A stretch of DNA of 64,000 nucleotides, taken from NCBI GenBank assembly GCA_045642465.1, contig JAZUIY010000016.1, positions 124,001 through 188,000 on the forward strand, given 5' to 3'. Source of the stretch: RUG420 sp045642465. GTDB taxonomy: Bacteria > Bacillota > Clostridia > Oscillospirales > Acutalibacteraceae. A program made the position numbers and the translations under genes. The notes under the pieces were generated by a model. The model had not been told where the DNA came from, ran no database searches, and saw nothing but the letters and a program-made list of their open reading frames with translations. Shown here one piece after another: positions 33,206 through 41,884 of this stretch; within the stretch, counting starts at the first letter, position 1; every line of letters starts with the position of its first letter.

Positions 33206-35661
33206 TGAAATTAACTTTTTCTACGCAGAACGTGCAGCGTGCCAGCTTCCTGGATACCTGCCGCTTTGCAGATGATTATAGTTACGCCGGCTTCGAAATA
33301 TACGATGCCTTGGCGGAACGTCAGCAGCACGCCGACAGCATTCTCCGTGGGGACAAAACCACCGATGGCCGCCGTAAGCTGATGAATAGAGACCTTTCTG
33401 TCTCTGCTTTGGTGGTGCCGACACCGCTGGAAGCAGAAGAGACCACCGAACGCCTGCTCTGCCAGTACGTAGATTTTGCCAAGGCAGCTTGCAGTGAAAA
33501 GGTCATTCTCCATTTGGATCAGTGGGTTCCACTGGACGGGCTACTTGCAAAAATGGCTCCTGCCATTGCTGCCGCAGAACAAAACAGAATTGAACTGCTG
33601 TTTGAAACCACCGGCCCGCTGGCTGACACCAAAAAAGTACTGGAACTGTTAAACTACATTGCCTCCACTGCCACGGGGGCTTGTTGGAATACCCGCGCCA
33701 CCTTCTTTGACGGCGGGGAAACACCGGAAGACACCATTAAGACTTTGGGCGCTTACATTACCTACGTCCGTTTAGGGGACAAAAAAGGCAATGTAGCTGT
33801 TCTCATTGGAGAAGGGAACCTGCCGGTAGAGCGGGTCATCAATTCCTTACGTTCCTTAAACTACGATGGCTTTGTTGCCGTTGCCTGGAACGACGAAATT
33901 GAGGACGCAGACATTGTGCTGACCCATTTTTCCACCTTTACCAGTCAGCTGTCTGCGGAAAAGGAAACCAAGAACTCCTTGGAATACAACCGTTCCCACA
34001 CCGGAACTTATCCTTGGAAAAAGTTTGACGTACTGAACATGACCTTTGGTCAGGTGCTGGATACCATGGCAGAACTGTATCCGGACCAGTATGCCTTCAA
34101 ATACACCACACTGGATTACACCAGAACGTACCATCAGTTTAGACACGATGTGGATCGCCTTGCCCGTGCCTTCTTGGCATTGGGGGTAAAACCGGGCCAC
34201 CATGTGGCAATTTGGGCCACCAACATTCCGGCTTGGTTCTTGACCTTCTGGGCCGCCACCAAAATTGGTGCGGTTTTGGTTACCGTGAACACGGCTTACA
34301 AGATTTCCGAAATTGAATACCTGCTGAAACAGTCTGATACCCACACCTTGGTTATGATTGAAGACTGCAAGGGCATCAACTACAAAGAAATCATGGAAGA
34401 ACTCTGTCCGGAACTGAAGGGGAAGGACAAGAGCAAGCCACTGTACTCCAAAAAGTTACCGTTCCTGCGGAACATTGTTTCCGTTGGATTCCATATGGAC
34501 GGCTGTTATTCCTTTGATGAATTGGATGAACTGGCAGACGATGTGTCTAAGGACGAAGTGACCCGCCTGGCAGCTATGGTACATCCGGACGACGTCTGCA
34601 ACATGCAGTACACCTCCGGTACCACCGGCTTCCCGAAGGGGGTTATGCTGACCCACTCCAACATCATCAACGACGGGAAAACCATTGGGGACCGCATGGA
34701 TTTGTCTACGGCAGACCGTATGATGATTCAGGTGCCAATGTTCCACTGCTTCGGCATGGTACTGTCCATGACTTCTATGATGACCCACGGCGGTACCTTG
34801 TGCCCAATGCCGTACTTCTCTCCGAAATCTTCTTTGGCCTGCATTAACCAGGAAAAGATCACCTGTTTCAACGGGGTTCCGACCATGTTTATTGCTATGT
34901 TCAACCACGAAGATTTCCCGAAGACCGACTTCAGTTACATCCGTACCGGTATTATGGCCGGTTCCAACTGTCCACCGGACTTAATGCGTCAGGCTGCCAG
35001 AGAGATGAACATGAAGGAAATCATTTCCGTATATGGCCAGACCGAAGCTTCTCCGGGCTGTACCATGGGGGAAGTCAACGAAGACGAATGGCATAGAGTG
35101 GAAACCGTTGGTTCTGCCTTCCCAGGCGTGGAATGCAAAATCATTGATCCGGAAACCGGTGCCGATTTACCGGACGGCGAAAGCGGCGAATTCGTAGCCC
35201 GTGGTTACAACATTATGAAGGGTTACTACAAGATGCCGGAAGAAACTGCCGATACCATTGATGCCGATGGATGGCTTCATTCCGGAGACATCTGCTGCCG
35301 CACCGAAGACGGCTACTACAAAGTAACCGGCCGACTGAAGGATATGATTATCCGCGGCGGGGAAAACATCTACCCGAGAGAAATTGAAGAGTTCTACCTG
35401 ACCAACCCGAAAGTACGGGACTGCCAGGTGGTAGGCATTAAGGACGAACGCTATGGCGAAGAAGCCTGTGCCTGGATTATTCTCCACGACGGCCAGACCG
35501 CAGATGCAGAGGAAATGAAGGCCTATGGTCTTGCCTCCATGGCAACCCACAAAGTGCCTCGTTACTTCCATTTTGTCTCCGATTTCCCAATGAATGCTGC
35601 CGGAAAAATCCTGAAGTATCAGATGAAGGCAGAATTTGAAAAACTGCTGGAAGAAAAATAA
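33205..35661 (+). CDS. Xylose isomerase-like TIM barrel fused to acyl-CoA ligase
   Basis: 818 residues. Residues 1-255 resemble the AP-endonuclease-2/xylose-isomerase-like barrel (YAGFEIYDALAE, LLFETTGPLADTKKVLELLN, YVRLGDKKG, YDGFVAVAW). Residues ~270-818 are an AMP-forming acyl-CoA synthetase: P-loop YTSGTTGFPKGVMLTHSN, VYGQTEASP, HSGDICC, GRLKDMIIRGGENIYPREIEEF, and catalytic Lys in AAGKILK. It should convert a carboxylic acid, ATP and CoA to acyl-CoA. Its ATG overlaps the preceding stop (TAATG), so it is coupled to the LeuA-like protein. Leu T-box control suggests isovalerate as the acid (inference). I know of no standard family with this fusion. Confidence 0.88.
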   Translation: MKLTFSTQNVQRASFLDTCRFADDYSYAGFEIYDALAERQQHADSILRGDKTTDGRRKLMNRDLSVSALVVPTPLEAEETTERLLCQYVDFAKAACSEKVILHLDQWVPLDGLLAKMAPAIAAAEQNRIELLFETTGPLADTKKVLELLNYIASTATGACWNTRATFFDGGETPEDTIKTLGAYITYVRLGDKKGNVAVLIGEGNLPVERVINSLRSLNYDGFVAVAWNDEIEDADIVLTHFSTFTSQLSAEKETKNSLEYNRSHTGTYPWKKFDVLNMTFGQVLDTMAELYPDQYAFKYTTLDYTRTYHQFRHDVDRLARAFLALGVKPGHHVAIWATNIPAWFLTFWAATKIGAVLVTVNTAYKISEIEYLLKQSDTHTLVMIEDCKGINYKEIMEELCPELKGKDKSKPLYSKKLPFLRNIVSVGFHMDGCYSFDELDELADDVSKDEVTRLAAMVHPDDVCNMQYTSGTTGFPKGVMLTHSNIINDGKTIGDRMDLSTADRMMIQVPMFHCFGMVLSMTSMMTHGGTLCPMPYFSPKSSLACINQEKITCFNGVPTMFIAMFNHEDFPKTDFSYIRTGIMAGSNCPPDLMRQAAREMNMKEIISVYGQTEASPGCTMGEVNEDEWHRVETVGSAFPGVECKIIDPETGADLPDGESGEFVARGYNIMKGYYKMPEETADTIDADGWLHSGDICCRTEDGYYKVTGRLKDMIIRGGENIYPREIEEFYLTNPKVRDCQVVGIKDERYGEEACAWIILHDGQTADAEEMKAYGLASMATHKVPRYFHFVSDFPMNAAGKILKYQMKAEFEKLLEEK

Positions 35662-35670
35662 GGGAAAACC

Positions 35671-35700
35671 TTGACAGTGTGCACTTTTTAGCGTTACAAT
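35671..35700 (+). promoter_or_regulatory. Promoter of the Ile T-box unit
   Basis: TTGACA, 18 bp, TACAAT, beginning nine bases after the preceding gene. Confidence 0.8.
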
Positions 35701-35706
35701 ACGCAC

Positions 35707-35987
35707 AAATAAAACAGAAAAGCTATGACGAAGACGGTGTTCTTTCAGAACGTATAGAGAGCAGGGGACGGTGGAAGCCTTGCCGGGAGGGAAGAACAGA
35801 CCTATCACTTCCGAGCTGGAAGTCCGAACGGGGAAACCTTAGTAGATGCTTCTCGTGACTGCCGCGTTAGAGCATACGGCTTGTTGGAGCCTGAGTGGCA
35901 CGTAAGTGCAATTTGAGTGGTACCGCGGGTACTAAACAGAAGTTTAGACTCGTCTCAAAGAAGTTTCTTTGAGACGAGTTTTTTATT
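35707..35987 (+). promoter_or_regulatory. T-box riboswitch 2, specifier ATC (Ile)
   Basis: Stem I base AGCT pairs with AGCT; TGACGAAGA forms the K-turn side and GAAG pairs with CTTC. The upper stem GTTCTTTC pairs with GGAAGAAC. In the loop between them, ATC (35804-35806) is followed by one purine and CTTCCGAG, the standard specifier position. AGAGAGC and GGTGGAAGCC form the distal part. The T-box GAGTGGTACCGCGGG lies at 35915-35929. A 13-bp terminator ACTCGTCTCAAAG/CTTTGAGACGAGT (35948-35979) is followed by a T-run. It controls the first XRE-cupin-ligase gene. Confidence 0.93.
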
Positions 35988-36033
35988 TGTCTTATGGAAA
36001 CATCACTGATTTTCCAGAAAGTGAGATACCATT

Positions 36034-38325
36034 ATGGATGCGAAAAAAACTGCAACCAATCAGGAACTGGTAGATGTTGCCCTCCGTATTCGTGAAATGC
36101 GGGAAGTTATGGGCTTCTCTCCAGAAGACATGGCAGAAAAAACGGAGGTTACCGTAGAACAGTACCTGGCCTACGAAAGCGCAACGGAAGACTTGCCGTT
36201 TACCTTTGTGCATAAGTGCGCCTTGGCCTTTGACATTGAGCTCATGGAACTCCTCGAAGGTCATTCTGCCCGTCTGTCTACCTACAACGTTACCCGTGCC
36301 GGCCACGGCCATCAGACTGCCAAAGAAGAGGGCATTTCCATTGTGAACATGGCACCTCGGTTTAAGAACAAGCTGGCAGAGCCGTACTGGGTAACTTATG
36401 ACTATTCCAAAGAACAGCAGAAACAGCCAATTCATTTGACCACCCATGACGGTCATGAATTTGACTATATTATCAAGGGCAGCCTGATTGTTCAGGTTGG
36501 TGCCAACAAGGAAGTCCTCCACGAAGGGGACACCATTTACTACAACTCCGCTACCCCTCACGGCATGATTGCCACAGACGGTGCTGCTTGTACTTTCCTT
36601 GCAGTGGTTATTCCTGACGAAAAGGGCAAGGAAGAAGATGCCCGGGAAACCATTGTAGCTGCCCACAACAGTGAACACCTGTTGGCAGAAAAGTTCGTTA
36701 AGGTAACCGAAAACGAACTGGGTGGACCGGAAAAGGTGGAATTCAAACATGCGGACCGCTATAATTTCGGCTTTGACACCGTAGATGCCATTGCCAACAA
36801 GTATCCGGAAAAGCTGGCTATGATCCACTTGGATGGCAACAAAACCGAACGCCGCTTCACTTATAAAGACATCAAAAAAGAGTCCAACCGTGTGGCCAAC
36901 TACTTTAGGTCCCTTGGCATTCAAAAAGGGGACAAGGTTATGCTGGTGCTGAAGCGCCATTATCAGTTCTGGTTCTGCATGGTGGCCCTGCACAAACTGG
37001 GTGCCATTGCCATTCCGGCATCCTGCCAGCTCAAACAGCATGACTTTGAATACCGCTTTGATGCCGCTTCCGTAAAAGCCATTATCTGTACTGCCGATGG
37101 AGACACCGCTGACTTAGTAGATGCAGCCGTTGCCAAAGTGGGCAATGTCACCGAAAAGTTCTTGGTAAACGGTCTCGGGGAACCGGTAGAAAAAGACGGC
37201 TGGCATGACTTCAATTCCGAGTACACCATGTTTTCTAGCGTGTACGCCCGTCCAAAGGAAGATGCACCGCAGGGAGACGAACCGGCTCTTATGTTCTTCT
37301 CTTCCGGTACCTCCGGAAACCCGAAGATGGTACTTCACAAGCATACCTATGGCTTAGGCCACTTCTTAACTGCCCGTTATTGGCACTGCTGTGAGCCTGA
37401 CGGTCTCCATTTCACCATTTCCGATACCGGATGGGGAAAATCTGCCTGGGGCAAACTCTACGGCCAGTGGCTCTGTGAGGGCACCGTATTCACCTATGAC
37501 TTTGACCGCTTTGATGCCGCTGACATCATGCCGATGTTCCAGAAGTATCAAATTACCACCTTCTGCGCACCGCCAACCATGCTGCGCTTAATGGTAAAGC
37601 AGGATCTGTCTCAGTATGACTTCTCTTCTGTCAAATACATGACCACAGCAGGGGAAGCCCTGAACCCGGAAACTGCCAAAGAATTCAAGAAGATGACGGG
37701 TCTGAAAATCCGGGAAGGCTTTGGCCAGACCGAAACCACCCTTACCATTGCCAACTTCGTGGGCGTTCCGCTGAAGATGGGTTCCATGGGCAAGGCCAGC
37801 CCGCAGTATCATATTGATGTAGTTGACCCAGACGACCAGCCGGTATCCCTTGGTAAAACCGGCGAAATCGTTATCCGCCTAGACGAAGGTACCCCGCTCG
37901 GTCTCTTCAAGGAATACTACCGTGATGAAGACATGACCGAAAACTGCATGCGCAACGGCATGTATCACACCGGGGACACCGCATGGCGGGATGAAGACGG
38001 TTACTTCTGGTACGTGGGCCGTGTGGATGACATTATCAAATCCTCCGGTTACCGCATTGGACCATTCGAAATTGAGTCTGTTATTATGGAACTGCCTTAC
38101 GTTCTGGAATGCGGTGTTTCTGCTGCACCGGACGAAGTAAGAGGCCAAATTGTAAAGGCCTCCATTGTGCTGACACCGGGTACCGAAGGCACCGAAGAAT
38201 TGAAGAAAGAAATTCAGCAATATGTTAAGGAACATACGGCTCCTTATAAGTATCCAAGGCTGGTTGTTTTCCGTGATGAACTGCCAAAGACCACCAATGG
38301 CAAAATTCAACGTTCAAAATTATAA
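36034..38325 (+). CDS. XRE HTH + cupin + acyl-CoA ligase fusion (Ile unit)
   Basis: 763 residues. Residues ~10-75 form an XRE-type helix-turn-helix (IREMREVMGFSPEDMAEKT). Residues ~95-195 form a cupin (TTHDGHEFDYIIKGSL, HEGDTIYYNSATPHG). Residues ~240-763 form an acyl-CoA ligase of the medium-chain (ACSM-like) type: FFSSGTSGNPKMVLHKH, GFGQTETT, HTGDTAWRDEDGYFWYVGR, DDIIKSSGYRIGPFEIES, and catalytic Lys in TTNGKIQRSK. ATP plus CoA plus a short acid give acyl-CoA. Ile T-box control points to 2-methylbutyrate (inference). The HTH-cupin part may sense a ligand and bind DNA or only regulate the enzyme. The ribosome site is weak (AAAGTGAGA). Confidence 0.9.
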   Translation: MDAKKTATNQELVDVALRIREMREVMGFSPEDMAEKTEVTVEQYLAYESATEDLPFTFVHKCALAFDIELMELLEGHSARLSTYNVTRAGHGHQTAKEEGISIVNMAPRFKNKLAEPYWVTYDYSKEQQKQPIHLTTHDGHEFDYIIKGSLIVQVGANKEVLHEGDTIYYNSATPHGMIATDGAACTFLAVVIPDEKGKEEDARETIVAAHNSEHLLAEKFVKVTENELGGPEKVEFKHADRYNFGFDTVDAIANKYPEKLAMIHLDGNKTERRFTYKDIKKESNRVANYFRSLGIQKGDKVMLVLKRHYQFWFCMVALHKLGAIAIPASCQLKQHDFEYRFDAASVKAIICTADGDTADLVDAAVAKVGNVTEKFLVNGLGEPVEKDGWHDFNSEYTMFSSVYARPKEDAPQGDEPALMFFSSGTSGNPKMVLHKHTYGLGHFLTARYWHCCEPDGLHFTISDTGWGKSAWGKLYGQWLCEGTVFTYDFDRFDAADIMPMFQKYQITTFCAPPTMLRLMVKQDLSQYDFSSVKYMTTAGEALNPETAKEFKKMTGLKIREGFGQTETTLTIANFVGVPLKMGSMGKASPQYHIDVVDPDDQPVSLGKTGEIVIRLDEGTPLGLFKEYYRDEDMTENCMRNGMYHTGDTAWRDEDGYFWYVGRVDDIIKSSGYRIGPFEIESVIMELPYVLECGVSAAPDEVRGQIVKASIVLTPGTEGTEELKKEIQQYVKEHTAPYKYPRLVVFRDELPKTTNGKIQRSKL

Positions 38326-38331
38326 TTTTTG

Positions 38332-38360
38332 TTGACTTTACGCCAAAAACGGATTACAAT
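38332..38360 (+). promoter_or_regulatory. Promoter of the Val T-box unit
   Basis: TTGACT, 17 bp, TACAAT, starting seven bases after the Ile ligase stop. The spacer shares TTACGCCAAAAA with the Leu unit promoter. Confidence 0.8.
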
Positions 38361-38366
38361 AGCCCC

Positions 38367-38646
38367 ACAACAAAAAGCTTTGACGAAGAGTGCTTTTGTA
38401 AAGTAAGCCGAAGAGAGAGACCACGGGCGGTGAAAGTGGTTGGAACTGTTACAAATAGCTGTAGCTTCTGAGCTGGAAGGAAGAACGGATTTTTCCTAGT
38501 AGAACCTTCTCGTGATTGCCGCGTTAGGGCATACGGCTTGTTAGAGCCTGAGTGGCACGTAAGTGCAATTTGAGTGGTACCGCGGGTGCACAAACAGTTT
38601 GTACGCTCGTCTCAAAGTAATCTGCTTTGGGACGAGCTTTCTTTTT
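38367..38646 (+). promoter_or_regulatory. T-box riboswitch 3, specifier GTA (Val)
   Basis: Same plan as leader 2: AGCT/AGCT base, TGACGAAGA, GAAG/CTTC helix, upper stem TTTGTAA/TTACAAA. GTA (38461-38463) is followed by G and CTTCTGAG, the same place ATC holds in leader 2. The T-box GAGTGGTACCGCGGG is at 38572-38586. A 13-bp terminator (38605-38637) is followed by a T-rich tail. From about 38510 to 38586 it is almost identical to leader 2, whereas stem I differs, so the two leaders are duplicates with switched codons. Confidence 0.93.
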
Positions 38647-38671
38647 TGTCCCAGCCAAAGGAGTTTAGATT

Positions 38672-40978
38672 ATGGCACAATTATTAGACCTTGATTTCCA
38701 AATCAAGGAAATGGCAGAACGTATTCGTACGCTGCGTGAGGTTGAAGGCTTTACCACCTATGAAATGGCAGCCAAAACCGGCATTAGCAACGAAGAATAT
38801 GTGGCCTGCGAAAAGGGAGAAGGGGACTTAACCTATGCCTTCCTTTACCGCTGCGCCAGCGCCTTAAAAGTTGACGTTACCGACATCATTGAAGGTCACA
38901 GCCCGACCTTAAATACCTTCACCGTCACCAGAAACGGTGCAGGCCAGAAAATCAATGATGCCCACGGCATGACTTACTACAACTTAGCCTATGCCTTCCG
39001 GAACCGTATTGCAGACCCACTGTACGTCCTTTCCCGTTACAAGGAAGGTGCCCGTACCGAAGACATTGAACTGACCACCCACGATGGTCAGGAAATGGAC
39101 ATTGTCATCAGCGGTCAGCTCTACGTTCAGATTGGGGAACACGGCACCACCTTAAACCCAGGTGACTCCGTTTACTTCGACTCCGCTATCCCACACGGTG
39201 AAATGGCTGTTGGCGGTCAGGACTGCGAATTCTACGCAATTGTACTGAACCCAACCGGAGAACCAATGCCGGAACTGCTGGCTTCTCACTTTGAAAAAGA
39301 CCGGGTAAAGGGCCGCGCCTCTTCCGGTACCAAGCGTGTTTACCGTGACTTCATTGACGTAGAAACCAACGAAGACGGAAAGCCGCTGTCCATTCAGTTT
39401 AAAAATACCGAGCGCTTCAACTTCGCTTTTGACTTAGTAGACAAGCTGGCTGACACCAAACCGGAAAAGCTGGCCATGCTCCACTTGGATAAGGAAAAGA
39501 ACGAACGCCGCATTACCTTCCAAGACGTGAAGAAGGAATCCGCCCGCTGCGCCAACTACTTCACCTCCCTCGGCATCGGTAAGGGCGATGTAGTTCTGCT
39601 CACCTTAAAGAAACACTACCAATTCTGGTACGCCATGATTGGTCTCAATAAAATTGGCGCCATTGCCGTTCCGGCAGTCAGCCAGTTACAGGCACATGAC
39701 TTTGAATACCGTTTCAACTCTGCCGGCGTAAAGGCCGTTCTTGCTACCGCAGACGGCACTACCGCAGAAGCCATTGATGAAATTGCCGGTCAGTGCCCAA
39801 CTTTGGAACACCGCATTTTGGTAGACGGTCTCGGCAACCCGGTAGAACGGGAAGGATGGAGAGACTTCAACACCGAATATGCCATGTTCTCCAGTGTATA
39901 TGACCGTCCGGATGACGCTCCATGCGGAGACGACCTGATGCTCATGTACTTCACTTCCGGTACCTCCGGATACCCGAAGATGGTTACCCACAACTACAAG
40001 TACCCACTGGGTCACTTCCACACTGCCAAGTTCTGGCACAACGTTGACCCGGAAGGCCTGCACTTTACTATTTCCGATACCGGCTGGGCAAAGGCTATGT
40101 GGGGTAAACTCTATGGCCAGTGGCTGGCTGAAGCTGCAACCTTCGTTTACGACTTTGACCGCTTTGATGCCGCTGACATCATGCCACTGTTTGCCAAATA
40201 TCAAATCACAACCTTCTGCGCACCGCCAACCATGCTGCGCATGATGATTAAACAGGACATCGGAAAGTACGATTTCTCTTCCGTACAGCACATGACCACC
40301 GCAGGGGAAGCCCTGAACCCGGAAGTATACCGTCAATTTGAAAAGCTTACCGGCTTGCAGATTGTAGAAGGCTTCGGCCAGACCGAATCCACCATGATTA
40401 TCGGTAACATGACCGGATCCCGTCACAAGATTGGTTCCATGGGGAAACCTGCTCCAATCTTTGATGTTCACCTGCTGGACCCAGACGGAAACGAAGTACC
40501 GGACGGGGAAACCGGAGAAATCTGTATCAACATTTCCGAAGGTATTCCTTGTGGCTTAACCGTTGGTTACTATAAGAACCCGGAAAAGACCAAGGAAGTG
40601 ATGCATGACGGATTCTATCACACCGGCGACACCGCTTGGCGAGATGAAGACGGTTACTATTGGTACGTTGGCCGCGTAGATGACATTATTAAGTCTTCCG
40701 GTTACCGTATCGGACCGTTTGAAATTGAATCCGTTATTATGGAATTGCCTTACGTTTTGGAATGCGGCGTTTCCGCTGCACCGGACGAAGTCCGTGGCCA
40801 GATTGTCAAAGCCAGCATTGTTTTGACGCCGGGCACCGAAGGCAATGACGAATTAGTCAAAGAAATCCAGCGTTACGTTAAGGAACACACCGCACCTTAC
40901 AAATATCCGAGAATGGTTGTCTTCAGAGACGAACTGCCGAAGACCTTCTCCGGAAAAATCAAACGTAACGAACTGTAA
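38672..40978 (+). CDS. XRE HTH + cupin + acyl-CoA ligase fusion (Val unit)
   Basis: 768 residues with the same three domains as the preceding ligase: HTH ~12-75 (RTLREVEGFTTYEMAAKT), cupin ~100-200 (TTHDGQEMDIVISGQL, NPGDSVYFDSAIPHG), ligase ~245-768 (YFTSGTSGYPKMVTHNYKY, GFGQTESTM, catalytic Lys in FSGKIKRNE). The C-terminal ~75 residues are almost identical between the two paralogues, while synonymous codons differ, so selection and not recent copying keeps them alike. Val T-box control points to isobutyrate as substrate (inference). AAAGGAG precedes the ATG. The downstream ATPase and oxidoreductase genes follow without a terminator. Confidence 0.9.
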   Translation: MAQLLDLDFQIKEMAERIRTLREVEGFTTYEMAAKTGISNEEYVACEKGEGDLTYAFLYRCASALKVDVTDIIEGHSPTLNTFTVTRNGAGQKINDAHGMTYYNLAYAFRNRIADPLYVLSRYKEGARTEDIELTTHDGQEMDIVISGQLYVQIGEHGTTLNPGDSVYFDSAIPHGEMAVGGQDCEFYAIVLNPTGEPMPELLASHFEKDRVKGRASSGTKRVYRDFIDVETNEDGKPLSIQFKNTERFNFAFDLVDKLADTKPEKLAMLHLDKEKNERRITFQDVKKESARCANYFTSLGIGKGDVVLLTLKKHYQFWYAMIGLNKIGAIAVPAVSQLQAHDFEYRFNSAGVKAVLATADGTTAEAIDEIAGQCPTLEHRILVDGLGNPVEREGWRDFNTEYAMFSSVYDRPDDAPCGDDLMLMYFTSGTSGYPKMVTHNYKYPLGHFHTAKFWHNVDPEGLHFTISDTGWAKAMWGKLYGQWLAEAATFVYDFDRFDAADIMPLFAKYQITTFCAPPTMLRMMIKQDIGKYDFSSVQHMTTAGEALNPEVYRQFEKLTGLQIVEGFGQTESTMIIGNMTGSRHKIGSMGKPAPIFDVHLLDPDGNEVPDGETGEICINISEGIPCGLTVGYYKNPEKTKEVMHDGFYHTGDTAWRDEDGYYWYVGRVDDIIKSSGYRIGPFEIESVIMELPYVLECGVSAAPDEVRGQIVKASIVLTPGTEGNDELVKEIQRYVKEHTAPYKYPRMVVFRDELPKTFSGKIKRNEL

Positions 40979-40989
40979 GGGGGAACCAC

Positions 40990-41655
40990 ATGAAACGAGT
41001 TTCCTTGTTCTGCGGCCACTTTGGCAGCGGCAAGACCAATCTTGCTGTAAACTACGCACTGTATCTTCGAAAACAGGGCGTGCCGGTAGCCATTGCAGAC
41101 TTAGACATAGTGAACCCTTATTTCCGTACCAAAGACAGCGAGGACCTGTTAAAGGAAGCCGGCGTAGAAATGATTGCTTTGCCGTTTGCCAACTCCAATG
41201 TTGACCTTCCTTCTCTGCCAAGCGCAGCCTACGGCCTGGTGCAAAACCATGACCGCTACGCCGTGTTTGACATTGGCGGAGACGAAGACGGAGCCCTTGC
41301 GTTGGGACGCTACGTCCCATACATCTTGGAAGAAGACAACTATGACAACTTCTTGGTTGTCAACTTCTTCCGCCCGCTGACATCCACGGCTGAAGAGGTC
41401 ATGGAATTCAAGGAAGAAATTGAGAAGGCCGGAAGGATTCCGTTTACCGGAATTATTCACAATTCCAATTTGGGTCCGGAAACGACGGCTCTAGATGTGC
41501 TCTCCAAGATGGAAGAACTGAATCGCCTCAGTGAAATCAGCGGCCTGCCGGTTGTTTTTCACGCAGTAAGTGATAAAATAGCTCAGGAGCTTCAGGGAAG
41601 GGTAGAAAACCTGTTCCCAATGACACTGCAAAAACGTCCTATAGACAAAGATTAG
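40990..41655 (+). CDS. MinD/CooC-like P-loop ATPase
   Basis: 221 residues. Walker A GHFGSGKTN at residues 8-16, switch region DLDIVNPYF, Walker B-like YAVFDIGGD. Related ATPases load metals into enzymes (CooC), drive electron transfer, or position proteins. It starts 11 bp after the Val-unit ligase (AAGGGGGAA upstream) and 12 bp before the oxidoreductase genes, so it is in the same transcript. A role in assembling or activating the iron-sulfur oxidoreductase is possible (inference). Confidence 0.82.
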   Translation: MKRVSLFCGHFGSGKTNLAVNYALYLRKQGVPVAIADLDIVNPYFRTKDSEDLLKEAGVEMIALPFANSNVDLPSLPSAAYGLVQNHDRYAVFDIGGDEDGALALGRYVPYILEEDNYDNFLVVNFFRPLTSTAEEVMEFKEEIEKAGRIPFTGIIHNSNLGPETTALDVLSKMEELNRLSEISGLPVVFHAVSDKIAQELQGRVENLFPMTLQKRPIDKD

Positions 41656-41667
41656 GAGGATTAAGAT

Positions 41668-41874
41668 ATGCCAAAAGTTAGCTTTAAAACTGACATTTGT
41701 AAGGGCTGCGGTCTCTGCGTAGATGCCTGCCCGAAGCACATTCTTGCCATTGCTACTGACAAGATCAACAAAAAAGGTCATTCCCCAGTGGAATGCATTA
41801 AACCAGAAGACTGCATCGGCTGCGCTTTCTGCGCTACCATGTGTCCAGACTGCGTAATTACCGTAGAAAAGTGA
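41668..41874 (+). CDS. 2-oxoacid:ferredoxin oxidoreductase, delta (2x[4Fe-4S]) subunit
   Basis: 68 residues with two complete [4Fe-4S] motifs: CKGCGLCVDACP and CIGCAFCATMCP. It is the electron-transfer subunit of a four-subunit VOR/KOR-type complex, coupled to ferredoxin. Behind TAGGAGG. First of the four subunit genes in the order delta-alpha-beta-gamma. Confidence 0.93.
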   Translation: MPKVSFKTDICKGCGLCVDACPKHILAIATDKINKKGHSPVECIKPEDCIGCAFCATMCPDCVITVEK

Positions 41875-41884
41875 GGCGAATGAG

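Noticed and set aside
36034..38325. First reading of the HTH-cupin-ligase as two genes joined by a missed stop
   Set aside because: The same three-domain order and spacing recurs in the paralogue at 38672-40978, so the fusion is real.
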